Assembly: GCF_002259415.1 (NCBI RefSeq)
Contig: NZ_NPFY01000021.1
Span: 1-55,935, forward strand
DNA from: Rhodococcus sp. 14-2470-1b
GTDB taxonomy: Bacteria; Actinomycetota; Actinomycetes; Mycobacteriales; Mycobacteriaceae
DNA length: 55,935 bases
Direction: 5' to 3'
The notes beneath the pieces are model-generated. The model saw nothing but the letters and a program-made list of their open reading frames with translations, did no database searches and was not told where the DNA came from. Shown here one piece after another: positions 8,013 to 16,140 of this stretch. The stretch's first letter is position 1, and the number at the start of each line of letters is the position of its first letter. A program made the translations under genes and the position numbers.

Positions 8013-10592
8013 ATGACCGACTTATCTTTTCGCCCGTCCGGTACTCGACACTCGCCAGGCCGAGAGGGGTTCGCGGAGAACGTCAATCCCGAGCTGCACA
8101 GGCTCCTGTCGGCGGTGGACGTGGACATCGAGTACGTGTCCGGCAAAGGTACCGAACTGCTCGATGCGTCGGGCCGCACTCATCTCGATTTCGCCGGAGC
8201 GTACGGAGCACTCCCCTTCGGGCACAACCCCGAGAACGTGTGGCGAGCAATGGAAGCCGTGCGGGACTCCGGCGAGGCGGTGTTCGTCCAACCGTCGGTG
8301 CTGTATCCCGCGGGCGAGCTCGCTCGGCGACTGGTCGCCGTCGCACCGTCCGGATTGACGAGGGTGACGTTCGTCAACAGCGGCGCCGAGGCCATGGAGG
8401 TAACCATCAAGATCGCTCGCGCCGCGACGGGACGCCTGGGCATTCTCAGTACGACCAACAGCTTTCACGGCAAAACACTCGGAGCGTTGTCCGCGACAGG
8501 GAACACCATGTATCAGGCTGGATTCGGTGCTCCGATCCACGGATTCGATACCGTTCCGTACGGTGACGCCGACGCACTCCAAGCAATGCTCGTCGCGGCG
8601 CCAGAGCAGTTCGCGGCGTTCGTCGTCGAGCCCATTCAAGGTGAGGGCGGCGTCGTCGTTCCTCCCGACGGATACCTGACGCGTGTGCGCGAGATCTGCA
8701 CCGAGCACGGGGTTCTGCTGGCACTCGACGAGGTCCAGACCGGTTTGGGGCGTACGGGCACGATGTTCGCGTGCGAGAGGGAAGGCGTCGTACCCGATGT
8801 TCTCGCCCTGGCCAAAGCGCTCGGGGGCGGAGTGCTACCGAGCGGGGCGGTGTTGAGCAAGCCCGAATGGATGGGGGAGAGCTTTGCGTTGCGGCACACG
8901 TCGACGTTCGCCGGCAACGCGTTGACGGCGAGGGTCGGCATCGCGGTGCTCGACGAGCTCGCTGCGAACGGCGGTGCTCTGATCTCCCGAGTGCAGGAAC
9001 TGGGGGATCTGCTTGTTCGTGAACTGAGGAGGCTCGCCTCCGAGTATCCGACGGTGGTGTCGGATGTGCGTGGTCGTGGCTTGCTGTTGGGTGTCGAGCT
9101 CACCGACGACATCAATTTCGTGGGGAGGCAGTCCATTCTGGGTTCGGTTGCGGACCAGGAGAACCTGGCGGTGATGATGTCCTCGTACCTGTCACAGGTG
9201 GAGGGGATTCGGCTGGCGCCCACGATGTTCGGGGCGCGAGTGCTGCGGGTGGAACCGCCCCTGACGGTCACCGAGTCCGAATGCATGCGGTTGGTCGAGG
9301 CACTCGGTCGCGCGTGCGCGCTCGCGGCGGCAGGTGACCTTGCCGGTTTGATCGGTCATCTGGTCGGACGGGATCGGTCCGGTGGGTTGCCGGCTCGGAC
9401 CGAACCAGGCCGCTCCGGTAGTTCCGTGGGTGCACGACTCCCGCACACTCCGGTGCAACCTGGTGACAGCCGGTTCGGGTTCGTCGCACATCCGTTGGAT
9501 CTGAGCATCTTCGAGGCATTCGATCCGTCGCTCGCCGAGTTCTCGCACCCCGAACGTGCGGAGCTCCTGGAGAGGTTCTCCGCGGCGACGTCGGAACTGA
9601 AGCCTGCGTCGTACATCATCGGTAGCGGGCGGATCGTGACCGAGCACGACGGCGCAGCGCACGGCAACTTGATCGGGCTTCCCTTCACGTCGAAGGGTCT
9701 GCTGACGCTGCCACCGCACGCTGCGGTAGCAGCAGTAGGAGCTGCGGCGAACCTCGCGTTCGAGCGAGGCGCCACCGTCGTCGGACTGGGCGGATACTCG
9801 TCGGTCGTCACGGCGAACGGTCTGGCCCTCGGTTCGATGGCGGGCGTTCTCACCACCGGAAATTCCTTCACCGCAGCGGCCAGTATCCGCGCGGTGCACC
9901 GAGTGTGCGTGGAACGCGGAATCGATCTCGGGGCAGTTCGGGTGACCGTTCTGGGTGCGGCCGGTGCGATCGGTAAGACCATTGCGCGTGCGTTGGCACC
10001 CGACGTCGGCGCGATCGCTCTCGTCGGGCGGCCCGGTGAGCAGGGACGGATCGCGCCGAAACTGTGGGACGCAGCGGGGGAGATAGTCGACGCTGCCGGC
10101 GGCGGTGAAGGCGCGCTCGCTGCGGCGGCGAACGGGCGAACCGTCGACGATCTCGTGGCCAGTGGGCACATCGAGTTCTTCGACGATCCGGCCGCCGGCG
10201 TCGCTCGAGCGCAGGTGGTCATCGCTGCGACGTCGGCGCCGCACTCGTTGATCGACGCCGCCGATCTTGCGCCTGACGCCATCGTCTGCGACGTGGCGCA
10301 GCCACCGAACATCCCGCACGACGTCGGCCTGACGCGGCCCGATGTGACGGTATTCGACGGCGGAATCGTCTCGATGCCCGCAGGATCGGATTTCGGTCTG
10401 ACGTTCGGTCTCGCGCCAGGGCTCACCTACGCATGCATGGCGGAGACGATGCTGCTGTCGTTGTCCGGCGAATTCGAACTGCGAAGTATCGGAACAGCGT
10501 TGAACGGTGCGAACGTTCGACGCCTCGGCGTTCTGGCGGATCGGTACGGGTTCGAACTGGCGGAGTCCACTCGGTGGCGCGAGGGAAAGTAA
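8013..10592 (+). CDS. Class III aminotransferase fused to an acyl-ACP-reductase-like domain
   Basis: An 859-residue two-domain enzyme. Residues 1-450 are a PLP class III aminotransferase: VNSGAEAMEV, SFHGKT, the Asp-Glu pair 239-240 (LLALDEVQTGLGRTG) and PLP lysine Lys268 (LAKALGGG). After a Gly/Arg/Pro linker (about 451-485), residues 486-859 resemble cyanobacterial acyl-ACP reductase: GLGGYSSVV, TTGNSFTA, a Rossmann motif LGAAGAIG (647-654), and YACMAETMLL with Cys808 where AAR has its catalytic cysteine in FACFAEAMLL. The predicted reaction is acyl thioester to aldehyde by the C-terminal half and aldehyde to amine by the N-terminal half. TamH and PigE combine similar activities in tambjamine and prodigiosin synthesis, by memory with different reductase types or domain order. 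I chose ATG 8013 with GGAG upstream over a TTG 66 bp earlier. Confidence 0.82.
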   Translation: MTDLSFRPSGTRHSPGREGFAENVNPELHRLLSAVDVDIEYVSGKGTELLDASGRTHLDFAGAYGALPFGHNPENVWRAMEAVRDSGEAVFVQPSVLYPAGELARRLVAVAPSGLTRVTFVNSGAEAMEVTIKIARAATGRLGILSTTNSFHGKTLGALSATGNTMYQAGFGAPIHGFDTVPYGDADALQAMLVAAPEQFAAFVVEPIQGEGGVVVPPDGYLTRVREICTEHGVLLALDEVQTGLGRTGTMFACEREGVVPDVLALAKALGGGVLPSGAVLSKPEWMGESFALRHTSTFAGNALTARVGIAVLDELAANGGALISRVQELGDLLVRELRRLASEYPTVVSDVRGRGLLLGVELTDDINFVGRQSILGSVADQENLAVMMSSYLSQVEGIRLAPTMFGARVLRVEPPLTVTESECMRLVEALGRACALAAAGDLAGLIGHLVGRDRSGGLPARTEPGRSGSSVGARLPHTPVQPGDSRFGFVAHPLDLSIFEAFDPSLAEFSHPERAELLERFSAATSELKPASYIIGSGRIVTEHDGAAHGNLIGLPFTSKGLLTLPPHAAVAAVGAAANLAFERGATVVGLGGYSSVVTANGLALGSMAGVLTTGNSFTAAASIRAVHRVCVERGIDLGAVRVTVLGAAGAIGKTIARALAPDVGAIALVGRPGEQGRIAPKLWDAAGEIVDAAGGGEGALAAAANGRTVDDLVASGHIEFFDDPAAGVARAQVVIAATSAPHSLIDAADLAPDAIVCDVAQPPNIPHDVGLTRPDVTVFDGGIVSMPAGSDFGLTFGLAPGLTYACMAETMLLSLSGEFELRSIGTALNGANVRRLGVLADRYGFELAESTRWREGK

Positions 10593-10632
10593 CTGTGCAC
10601 CGGCACCGGACTCAGTACTGACGTCTCGGCAG

Positions 10633-10669
10633 GGGCCTGCGGAACCCGGTGACGGAGTTCTGCAGGCCC
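10633..10669. terminator. Hairpin between convergent genes
   Basis: GGGCCTGC (10633-10640) pairs with GCAGGCCC (10662-10669), and an inner GAAC/GTTC pairing extends the stem. It lies between the ends of the convergent fusion gene and the GNAT gene and could serve both. There is no T run on either side, so it may be Rho-assisted or only an mRNA 3' end structure. Confidence 0.45.
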
Positions 10670-10693
10670 ATGGCGGTGTCGCTGCGGACGCGG

Positions 10694-11320
10694 CTACGGC
10701 CGTGCGATCGGACGGCGATTCATGCGGTGGACGAGTGGCCCGCCCGGACCGATCGTGTCCGTTCCGACTTCCTCGAACCCCATCGCGGTCCAGAAGGGAA
10801 TGTTGCCCTGCTTGCAGATCCCGAATGTCGTTCGGCCCTCGCGGTCCACTCGTTCGAAGAAGGATCGCGACAGTGCCGCGCCTACCCCGGATCGATGAAG
10901 CGTCGGCTCCACCCCGAGATACACCCACAGCACCGCGTCGTCGTCGGGTGCCCCGGCGTCGAGCATCTTGTCCATGTGTATGCCTGCTCGGACACCACTG
11001 CGCATGGCCCACAACAAGTGTGGACCGGCGACCAGGATTCGCCACCATGCGGGTGACGCGTCGTGTGGATGCCACAAGCTGACGCCGACAATTCTTCCGC
11101 CGAGCACTGCGAGCTCTGCACCTCCCGTGGGCAGGTAGCGGTGCCTGATCAGCGCCGACATCATCCGCCGCTGCATCTTCGGCCGCCGTGCGTCCTTCGG
11201 GAAGAAGTAACTGCTCACAGGGTCGTCGGATTGGAAGGCGCGTGCCATCAGGTCGGACATCTCGCGGATGTCGGTTCTCTGTGCGGCTCTGATCTCGACC
11301 GTGCTGACGTCAACCGGCAT
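10694..11320 (-). CDS. GNAT family N-acetyltransferase
   Basis: A 208-residue acetyltransferase. The acetyl-CoA binding motif A is visible as VYLGVEPTLHRSGVGAAL (RSGVGA loop), followed by a helix and, near the end, NIPFWTAMGFEEVG, a typical GNAT motif B region. The start at 11320 (MPVDVSTVEIR) has AAGGA seven bases upstream and overlaps the MMPL gene by 11 bp, so the two are probably translated together. GNAT enzymes of this size acetylate small amines, antibiotics or protein N-termini. In this locus, an amine made by the neighbouring aminotransferase fusion is an attractive but unproven substrate. Confidence 0.85.
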   Translation of the reverse strand: MPVDVSTVEIRAAQRTDIREMSDLMARAFQSDDPVSSYFFPKDARRPKMQRRMMSALIRHRYLPTGGAELAVLGGRIVGVSLWHPHDASPAWWRILVAGPHLLWAMRSGVRAGIHMDKMLDAGAPDDDAVLWVYLGVEPTLHRSGVGAALSRSFFERVDREGRTTFGICKQGNIPFWTAMGFEEVGTDTIGPGGPLVHRMNRRPIARP

Positions 11321-13505
11321 GTTCGATGTCCTTTTCCAGTCGTGTGTCGGGGGGACTGTCGCGCGGAGGCGCTTTCGGGTGCAGCCACCAGTTCGCCTCA
11401 CCCATCAATGCGACGAGGGCAGGGACCAGAAGCATGCGAACGACCGTCGCATCGATGATCAGCCCGACGATGACGCCTATCCCGAGCAGCCGCATCATCG
11501 ACAGTTCCGAGAGCGAGAACGCCGCGGTGACGGTGATGAGCAGCAGGGCGGCGGCCGTGACAACTCGGCCGGTGCGTGCAGTGCCGATACGGACCGCGTC
11601 GCGGGTCGACTCTCCCCGATCGTGTGCTTCGACCATGCGGGAGAGCAGAAAGATCTCGTAGTCGGTCGAGAGCCCGAAGACGACAGCAAGGATGAGGATG
11701 CTCATCGTCGCCTGAAGGGGGCCAGGTGTGATTCCGAGAAGCCCTGCGCCGTGACCGTCGTGAAAGATCCAGGTGAGTACGCCGAACGTCGCGGCGAGGC
11801 TGACCATCGCCATGCCGATTGCTTTGACGGACAGTACGACAGAGCGGAAAGCGGCAGTGGTCACGACGAACGTCGACGCGATCATGATCGCGAACATCCA
11901 GGGGATCGTGCTGTGGATGGCGGCGATTCCGTCCTGGCTCAGCGCGGTGGGGCCGCCGAGCGATATTCGGGTACCGTCCGGCACGGGAAGGTCGCGTAGT
12001 GAATCCACTGCGGCGAGTGCACCTTCCGTTCGGTCGGGCGAGGACAGGATGGCTCGCACGACTGCGTAGTTTTCCGCCGAACCGCCTGGCGCCGCGGCCG
12101 CGAATCCGTCGAGTGCGCCGATGTCGTTCGTGATCCGTTGGACCGCACGGGGGTCGGGCGCTGCGCCGTCGGTGGACCGGACCACGACGGTGACTCCGGA
12201 GTTGGCGAGCGGGAAGTCCGTGAACAGTGCGTCGGTCGCGATCCGCGCCGGTGAGTCCGACGGAAGCCCGCGGTGGTCGAGATCGCCCAGGGCGACGCCG
12301 AACACCGGGGCGCTGAGCAGGGCGAGCAACGCGAGGATGGCGCCGGCGACGATCAACGGCCGCTTCATGACCGAGGTCGCCACCGCGCCCCAGAAGCGTT
12401 CGGCGCGTTCGTCTCCGCGTTCGGCGGCGCCCGTCCTCCAACTCAACGAGTCGATCCGAGGACCGAGAAGCGCAAGCGCGGCCGGAAGTGCGGTGAGCGA
12501 GACGAACGCGGCGGCCGCAACGGCTGCCATACCGCCGAAACCGAGCGACCTGATCATCGCCTGCGGGAAGATCAGCATCCCGACGAATCCACACACCAGC
12601 AGCAAACCGGAGAAGGCGACGGTCCGACCGGCGGTGGACATGGTCGCTCGGACCGCGTCCGGTGCGGTCGATCCGCGCCGAAGCTCTTCCCGGAAACGAG
12701 TGAGTACGAACAGGCTGTAATCCACGGCCATACCCAGACTCACGAGAGTAGCGATGTTGGTGGCGAACACACTCACCTCGGTGAACGATGTGAGAATGCG
12801 CATCACGGCGAGCGATGCGAGTATGCCGAGACCGCCGATGCACAGCGGAACAGCCGCCGCCGTCACCCCGCCGAAGATGATCAACAACAGCACCATCAGC
12901 ACCGGGAAGGTGATGAGCTCCGCACGGATCAGGTCGGCGCGAGCCTCGGCGTTGTAGGCGTCGATGATGGTCGAGAAGCCGCCGAACTGCACGTCGACGC
13001 CGTCGATCGCGCGTGCATCCTTGATGCTCAGGTATGTCTTGACGCGGTGATCCTCGCTGCCGTTCAGCGTCAGAACGGCGATTGCCGATTTCCCGTCGAA
13101 CGACCTCAGGCCCTGCTGCAGTGCGGGGGCGATGTTCCAGTACGTCGTGGGAGGGCGCGTCAGCAGAGCCGGGTCGATATCGGCGAGGTCGGCTGCAACG
13201 TCGTCGCCGATCTCGTCGATCGACCGCCCGTCGTGTGGGGTGTACAGAACGACGACGTCGGGGACGGTTCGTCCGAACTGTGCGTCCACGATGTCGTCGA
13301 CGCGAGCAGCCTCGCTCGACGGATCCGAGTATCCACCGAGGCTGAGGTCCTCGATGACGCCGATACCCCAGACACCGGCGGCGACGATCACGACGAGACA
13401 CGTGGCAACCACCGCTCTGGCATGCCCGATGACGAACTCCATCAGAGGTTTACGAGCCGTAGGGTCGATCAGCGCGCTCTCACGGTTCGATGAATCCTGG
13501 GTCAA
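11310..13505 (-). CDS. MMPL family RND-type transporter
   Basis: A 731-residue integral membrane protein of the MMPL family. The first membrane segment (about 31-52) is followed by a periplasmic domain with GGYSDPSSEAARVDDIVDAQFG. Membrane segments then include LVSLGMAVDYSLFVLTRFREEL, with the Asp-Tyr pair of the proton relay, and a second repeat half with FGLSTDYEIFLLSRMVE carrying the matching Asp-Tyr. MMPL proteins export lipids and polyketides using the proton gradient. The start is a TTG at 13505 with AGGA six bases upstream; the next ATG, at 13442, has no good site. Shared strand and overlap with GNAT plus the PKS nearby suggest it exports the product of this locus. Confidence 0.9.
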   Translation of the reverse strand: MTQDSSNRESALIDPTARKPLMEFVIGHARAVVATCLVVIVAAGVWGIGVIEDLSLGGYSDPSSEAARVDDIVDAQFGRTVPDVVVLYTPHDGRSIDEIGDDVAADLADIDPALLTRPPTTYWNIAPALQQGLRSFDGKSAIAVLTLNGSEDHRVKTYLSIKDARAIDGVDVQFGGFSTIIDAYNAEARADLIRAELITFPVLMVLLLIIFGGVTAAAVPLCIGGLGILASLAVMRILTSFTEVSVFATNIATLVSLGMAVDYSLFVLTRFREELRRGSTAPDAVRATMSTAGRTVAFSGLLLVCGFVGMLIFPQAMIRSLGFGGMAAVAAAAFVSLTALPAALALLGPRIDSLSWRTGAAERGDERAERFWGAVATSVMKRPLIVAGAILALLALLSAPVFGVALGDLDHRGLPSDSPARIATDALFTDFPLANSGVTVVVRSTDGAAPDPRAVQRITNDIGALDGFAAAAPGGSAENYAVVRAILSSPDRTEGALAAVDSLRDLPVPDGTRISLGGPTALSQDGIAAIHSTIPWMFAIMIASTFVVTTAAFRSVVLSVKAIGMAMVSLAATFGVLTWIFHDGHGAGLLGITPGPLQATMSILILAVVFGLSTDYEIFLLSRMVEAHDRGESTRDAVRIGTARTGRVVTAAALLLITVTAAFSLSELSMMRLLGIGVIVGLIIDATVVRMLLVPALVALMGEANWWLHPKAPPRDSPPDTRLEKDIEHAG

Positions 13506-13763
13506 CGGCCGTCCTGTTCGATGCGAGAACGCGAAGCGAATGGGTGAAAGACGTGCTTGATCACAGCAGGGGGTCTTCTCGATGTTGCCGTGACCCTACA
13601 CCGATAAAATTGCTCCGTCGAGACTGTTCGATCGACTGGTGCGAGGCTACGATACAGCTCGACTCACCGCGCCTGTCGATGCCAGTGAAGTCGTTCTCCC
13701 GCTTGTAGTTTCGGGCTCCATCTCTGGTCAAGAATTCAACTTCTGTCGAGCGAACGGACACTC
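13506..13763. promoter_or_regulatory. Divergent promoter region, MMPL and KAS III
   Basis: A 258-bp gap between oppositely oriented genes, so it should hold promoters for both. An AT-rich block ATAAAATT at 13604-13611 and TACGAT at 13648-13653 are the best -10-like words; I see no convincing -35 partner for either. No credible short gene was found. Confidence 0.35.
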
Positions 13764-14756
13764 GTGAACATGCCCCCAGTCCCCAGCGTCACCGTCGGTC
13801 ACTTCACGGACGCCGTGCCACCTCGAACCGTGGACAACGTCGAACTGTGCGCCACCCTCGACACCGACGATCAATGGATCGAAGAGCGCACCGGAATCCG
13901 GTCCAGGCGGTTCCTCGACTCCGCACTCGCTGCCTCCGACCTCGCCCTCGACGCTGCCCGAAAGACGCTGCGCTCCAGCGGATCGGTGGCGGCCGACATC
14001 GACGCGATCGTGCTGGCGACCGCCAATCCGGATCAACCGTTCCCGTCCACGGCACTGACCGTCGCGCACGGGTTGGGAGCAGCACGCGCAGTGCCGATCG
14101 ACCTCACCGCAGCCGCGTGCTCCGGTGGGTTGCTGGCCATCGAAGTCGCGTCGTCGATGATCGGCCCCCGCTACCGCACCGTCCTCGTACTGGCGGTCGA
14201 GGTGTTCTCCCGGCAGACCGACCCGAACGACAGGACCACGCGAATATTCTTCGGCGACGCAGCCGGAGCTGCCGTGGTGACCGCGGCCCCGGCGTCGGGA
14301 CGCGGTATCAGGTCGGTGGTTCTGTCGTCCGAACTCGACATGTCCGTCGGGATTCGAGCAGGGGGTTCGCGGCATCCGGTCGACGCCGACTCGGTGGGGC
14401 GCGGGGAGCAATACATCTACATGGACGGGCCGCGGGTGTGGACGCTGGCGACGACACTGCTGCCCGAGGTGGTGCGGCAGGCTGTGTCCGACGCGGGAAT
14501 GTCGTTGAGCGACATCGACAATTTCTGCTTCCATCAGGCGAATCGAAACATCGTGCACGACGTCATGGACACCCTCGAGATCGAGCGATCACGCGCGCCG
14601 ATCACGCTCGATCGGCTCGGAAACACCGGTGCCGCCAGTATTTTCACCGTGTTGGCGTACCTCGAGCGGGAGGGGCGGACGCTACCCGGCCGCACGACCG
14701 TCATCGCGACGATCGGGGCCGGGTTCATCTGGGGTGCGATGGTCGTCGTCCACTGA
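13764..14756 (+). CDS. 3-oxoacyl-ACP synthase III family (KAS III) enzyme
   Basis: A 330-residue FabH-like condensing enzyme. The Cys-His-Asn triad is complete: Cys119 in TAAACSGG, His257 in FHQANRNI and Asn287 in GNTGAAS. The N-terminal WIEERTGIRSRR and the C-terminal GAGFIWGAMVV are also family hallmarks. KAS III enzymes prime chains by condensing an acyl-CoA with malonyl-ACP, and relatives make starter units or beta-keto acyl groups in secondary metabolism. The gene lies between the MMPL gene and the oxoamine synthase, so a role in starting the chain of the adjacent PKS fits better than primary fatty acid synthesis. The start is GTG 13764 or ATG 13770. The stop lies in a 17-bp duplication. 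Confidence 0.88.
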   Translation: MNMPPVPSVTVGHFTDAVPPRTVDNVELCATLDTDDQWIEERTGIRSRRFLDSALAASDLALDAARKTLRSSGSVAADIDAIVLATANPDQPFPSTALTVAHGLGAARAVPIDLTAAACSGGLLAIEVASSMIGPRYRTVLVLAVEVFSRQTDPNDRTTRIFFGDAAGAAVVTAAPASGRGIRSVVLSSELDMSVGIRAGGSRHPVDADSVGRGEQYIYMDGPRVWTLATTLLPEVVRQAVSDAGMSLSDIDNFCFHQANRNIVHDVMDTLEIERSRAPITLDRLGNTGAASIFTVLAYLEREGRTLPGRTTVIATIGAGFIWGAMVVVH

Positions 14757-14777
14757 GTTTCGTCGTCCACTGAGCTG
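14744..14777. repeat. 17-bp direct duplication containing the KAS III stop codon
   Basis: CGTCGTCCACTGAGTTT at 14744-14760 is followed by CGTCGTCCACTGAGCTG at 14761-14777, so the last codons and TGA are duplicated. A third, decayed start (CGTCGGTCAC) follows. The repeat ends just before the convergent oxoamine synthase gene. Confidence 0.9.
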
Positions 14778-14783
14778 CGTCGG

Positions 14784-16139
14784 TCACATCCTGTCGAGTA
14801 CGGACGCCACCGTTGTCAACGCCGTGTCGATCTGCTGCTCGGTGTGCTCGCTGGACACGAACAGACGCAGTCTCTCCTCGCCCAGCGGCACCGATGGGTA
14901 GGTGATCGAGTTGACGTTGATTCCTGCCTCGAGAAGCGACACTCCGGCCAGAACTGCCTTCTGAGTGTCTCCGACGATGATCGGCAGAATCGGCGTTCCC
15001 TCGGCGAGTCCGGTGCGAAGACCCAGGCGCTGTGCGTGATCGAAGGCATACCGTGCGCGCGCATGCAGGCGAGCAATGCGTTCGGGTTCGGCATCGATGA
15101 CGTCGAGGGCCGCGGACGCCGCGGCGATGGAGGCCGGGGCTGGTGCGGTGGCGAACATGCTCAGCCCCGGTGCCGAGTATTTGAAGGCTCGGATCAGTTG
15201 TCGGCTTCCTGCGAGGAATCCGCCGACGCTGCCGAGCGCCTTGGACATCGTGCCCATCCATACGTCGACGGCATCGCCCGGCAAACCGTACAGGTCCCGG
15301 ATGCCGTGGCCGTGCTCTCCGAGTACACCGAATGCGTGTGCCTCGTCGATCATGACCGCGCAGTCGTACCTACGTGCGACCTCGACGAGTTGCGGAAGCA
15401 GCGCGACGTCGCCGTCCATGCTGTAGTGGCTTTCGAGAATCACCATGGCACGATCGAAACTGTTCCTGGACATCTTCAGAATTGCCTCGAGCGCTGCAGG
15501 ATCGTTGTGTCGGAACGTTATTCGTCTGGTCCCTGCCCATTCGGTGCCGGAGACGATGCTGCTGTGCACGAGGGCGTCGCACACGGCCAGGTCTCCTTTG
15601 CCGAGCAGATATCCCACGGCTGCCGCGTTGGTCAGGTAGCCACTGGTGGTGATCACCGCGTCGTCGACGTCGTAGATGTTCGCGATCCTCGACTCGAAGT
15701 CCGCGTACAGCGGGATCTGGCCGGACACGATCCGGCTCGCGGACACCGACGTGCCGTACTCGTCGATCGCGGCCTTCGCCGCCTCCGCCACTCGGTCGTC
15801 GTTTCCGAGGCACAGGTAATTGAACGCCCCGAAGTTGATCATGTCGCGACCCTGCTGCCGAATTGTCGCACCGCTCTTGCCGTGGTGCTCCAGGTACAGC
15901 GGATTGGTGACACCCAACGACTCGAACATCGAGTCGACTCCGTCGAACTGCGCAACCGTGGACACGATGTCCGGGTGGTCGAGCAATCCGCGTCCACGAA
16001 CCTTCGCCGCAGGAGTGGCAGGACGAGGTGCCGTGGGTCTCTGCGGGGGCGTCGGGCTGGAGGCGCCGTCGACCTGGACCGTCGAATATCCACTGCGAGA
16101 GAGAAGTTGACGTGCAATCTCCCGTGCTTCGTCGGTCAT
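14784..16139 (-). CDS. Alpha-oxoamine synthase (AONS/serine palmitoyltransferase-like)
   Basis: A 451-residue PLP enzyme of the family that includes 8-amino-7-oxononanoate synthase, 2-amino-3-ketobutyrate ligase and serine palmitoyltransferase. Visible hallmarks are NFGAFNYLCLG, HSSIVSGTEW, DEAHAFGVLGEHG (Asp265, His268) and the PLP lysine Lys300 in MGTMSKALGSVGGF. These enzymes condense an acyl thioester with an amino acid and lose CO2 to give an alpha-amino ketone. The first 80 residues are an extra segment with a Pro/Ala-rich linker, possibly for docking to the PKS carrier domain. I chose ATG 16139, one base after the PKS stop, over an earlier start inside the PKS. With a fully reducing PKS just upstream, chain release by this enzyme is likely; biotin synthesis seems less likely. 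Confidence 0.85.
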   Translation of the reverse strand: MTDEAREIARQLLSRSGYSTVQVDGASSPTPPQRPTAPRPATPAAKVRGRGLLDHPDIVSTVAQFDGVDSMFESLGVTNPLYLEHHGKSGATIRQQGRDMINFGAFNYLCLGNDDRVAEAAKAAIDEYGTSVSASRIVSGQIPLYADFESRIANIYDVDDAVITTSGYLTNAAAVGYLLGKGDLAVCDALVHSSIVSGTEWAGTRRITFRHNDPAALEAILKMSRNSFDRAMVILESHYSMDGDVALLPQLVEVARRYDCAVMIDEAHAFGVLGEHGHGIRDLYGLPGDAVDVWMGTMSKALGSVGGFLAGSRQLIRAFKYSAPGLSMFATAPAPASIAAASAALDVIDAEPERIARLHARARYAFDHAQRLGLRTGLAEGTPILPIIVGDTQKAVLAGVSLLEAGINVNSITYPSVPLGEERLRLFVSSEHTEQQIDTALTTVASVLDRM

Positions 16140-16140
16140 G

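Noticed and set aside
11398..13401. Long Arg-rich open frame on the same strand as the MMPL gene, in another frame
   Set aside because: About 30 percent Arg with no membrane or domain pattern, while the MMPL frame shows full family features.
13561..13761. Short minus-strand frame of 66 codons in the MMPL-KAS III gap
   Set aside because: It fills the divergent promoter region, lacks a ribosome site and has no recognisable sequence.
14784..16139. Calling the oxoamine synthase bioF because a biotin operon is in the window
   Set aside because: It is 23 kb from the biotin operon, coupled to a PKS, has an extra N-terminal segment, and no bioA, bioD or bioB is near.
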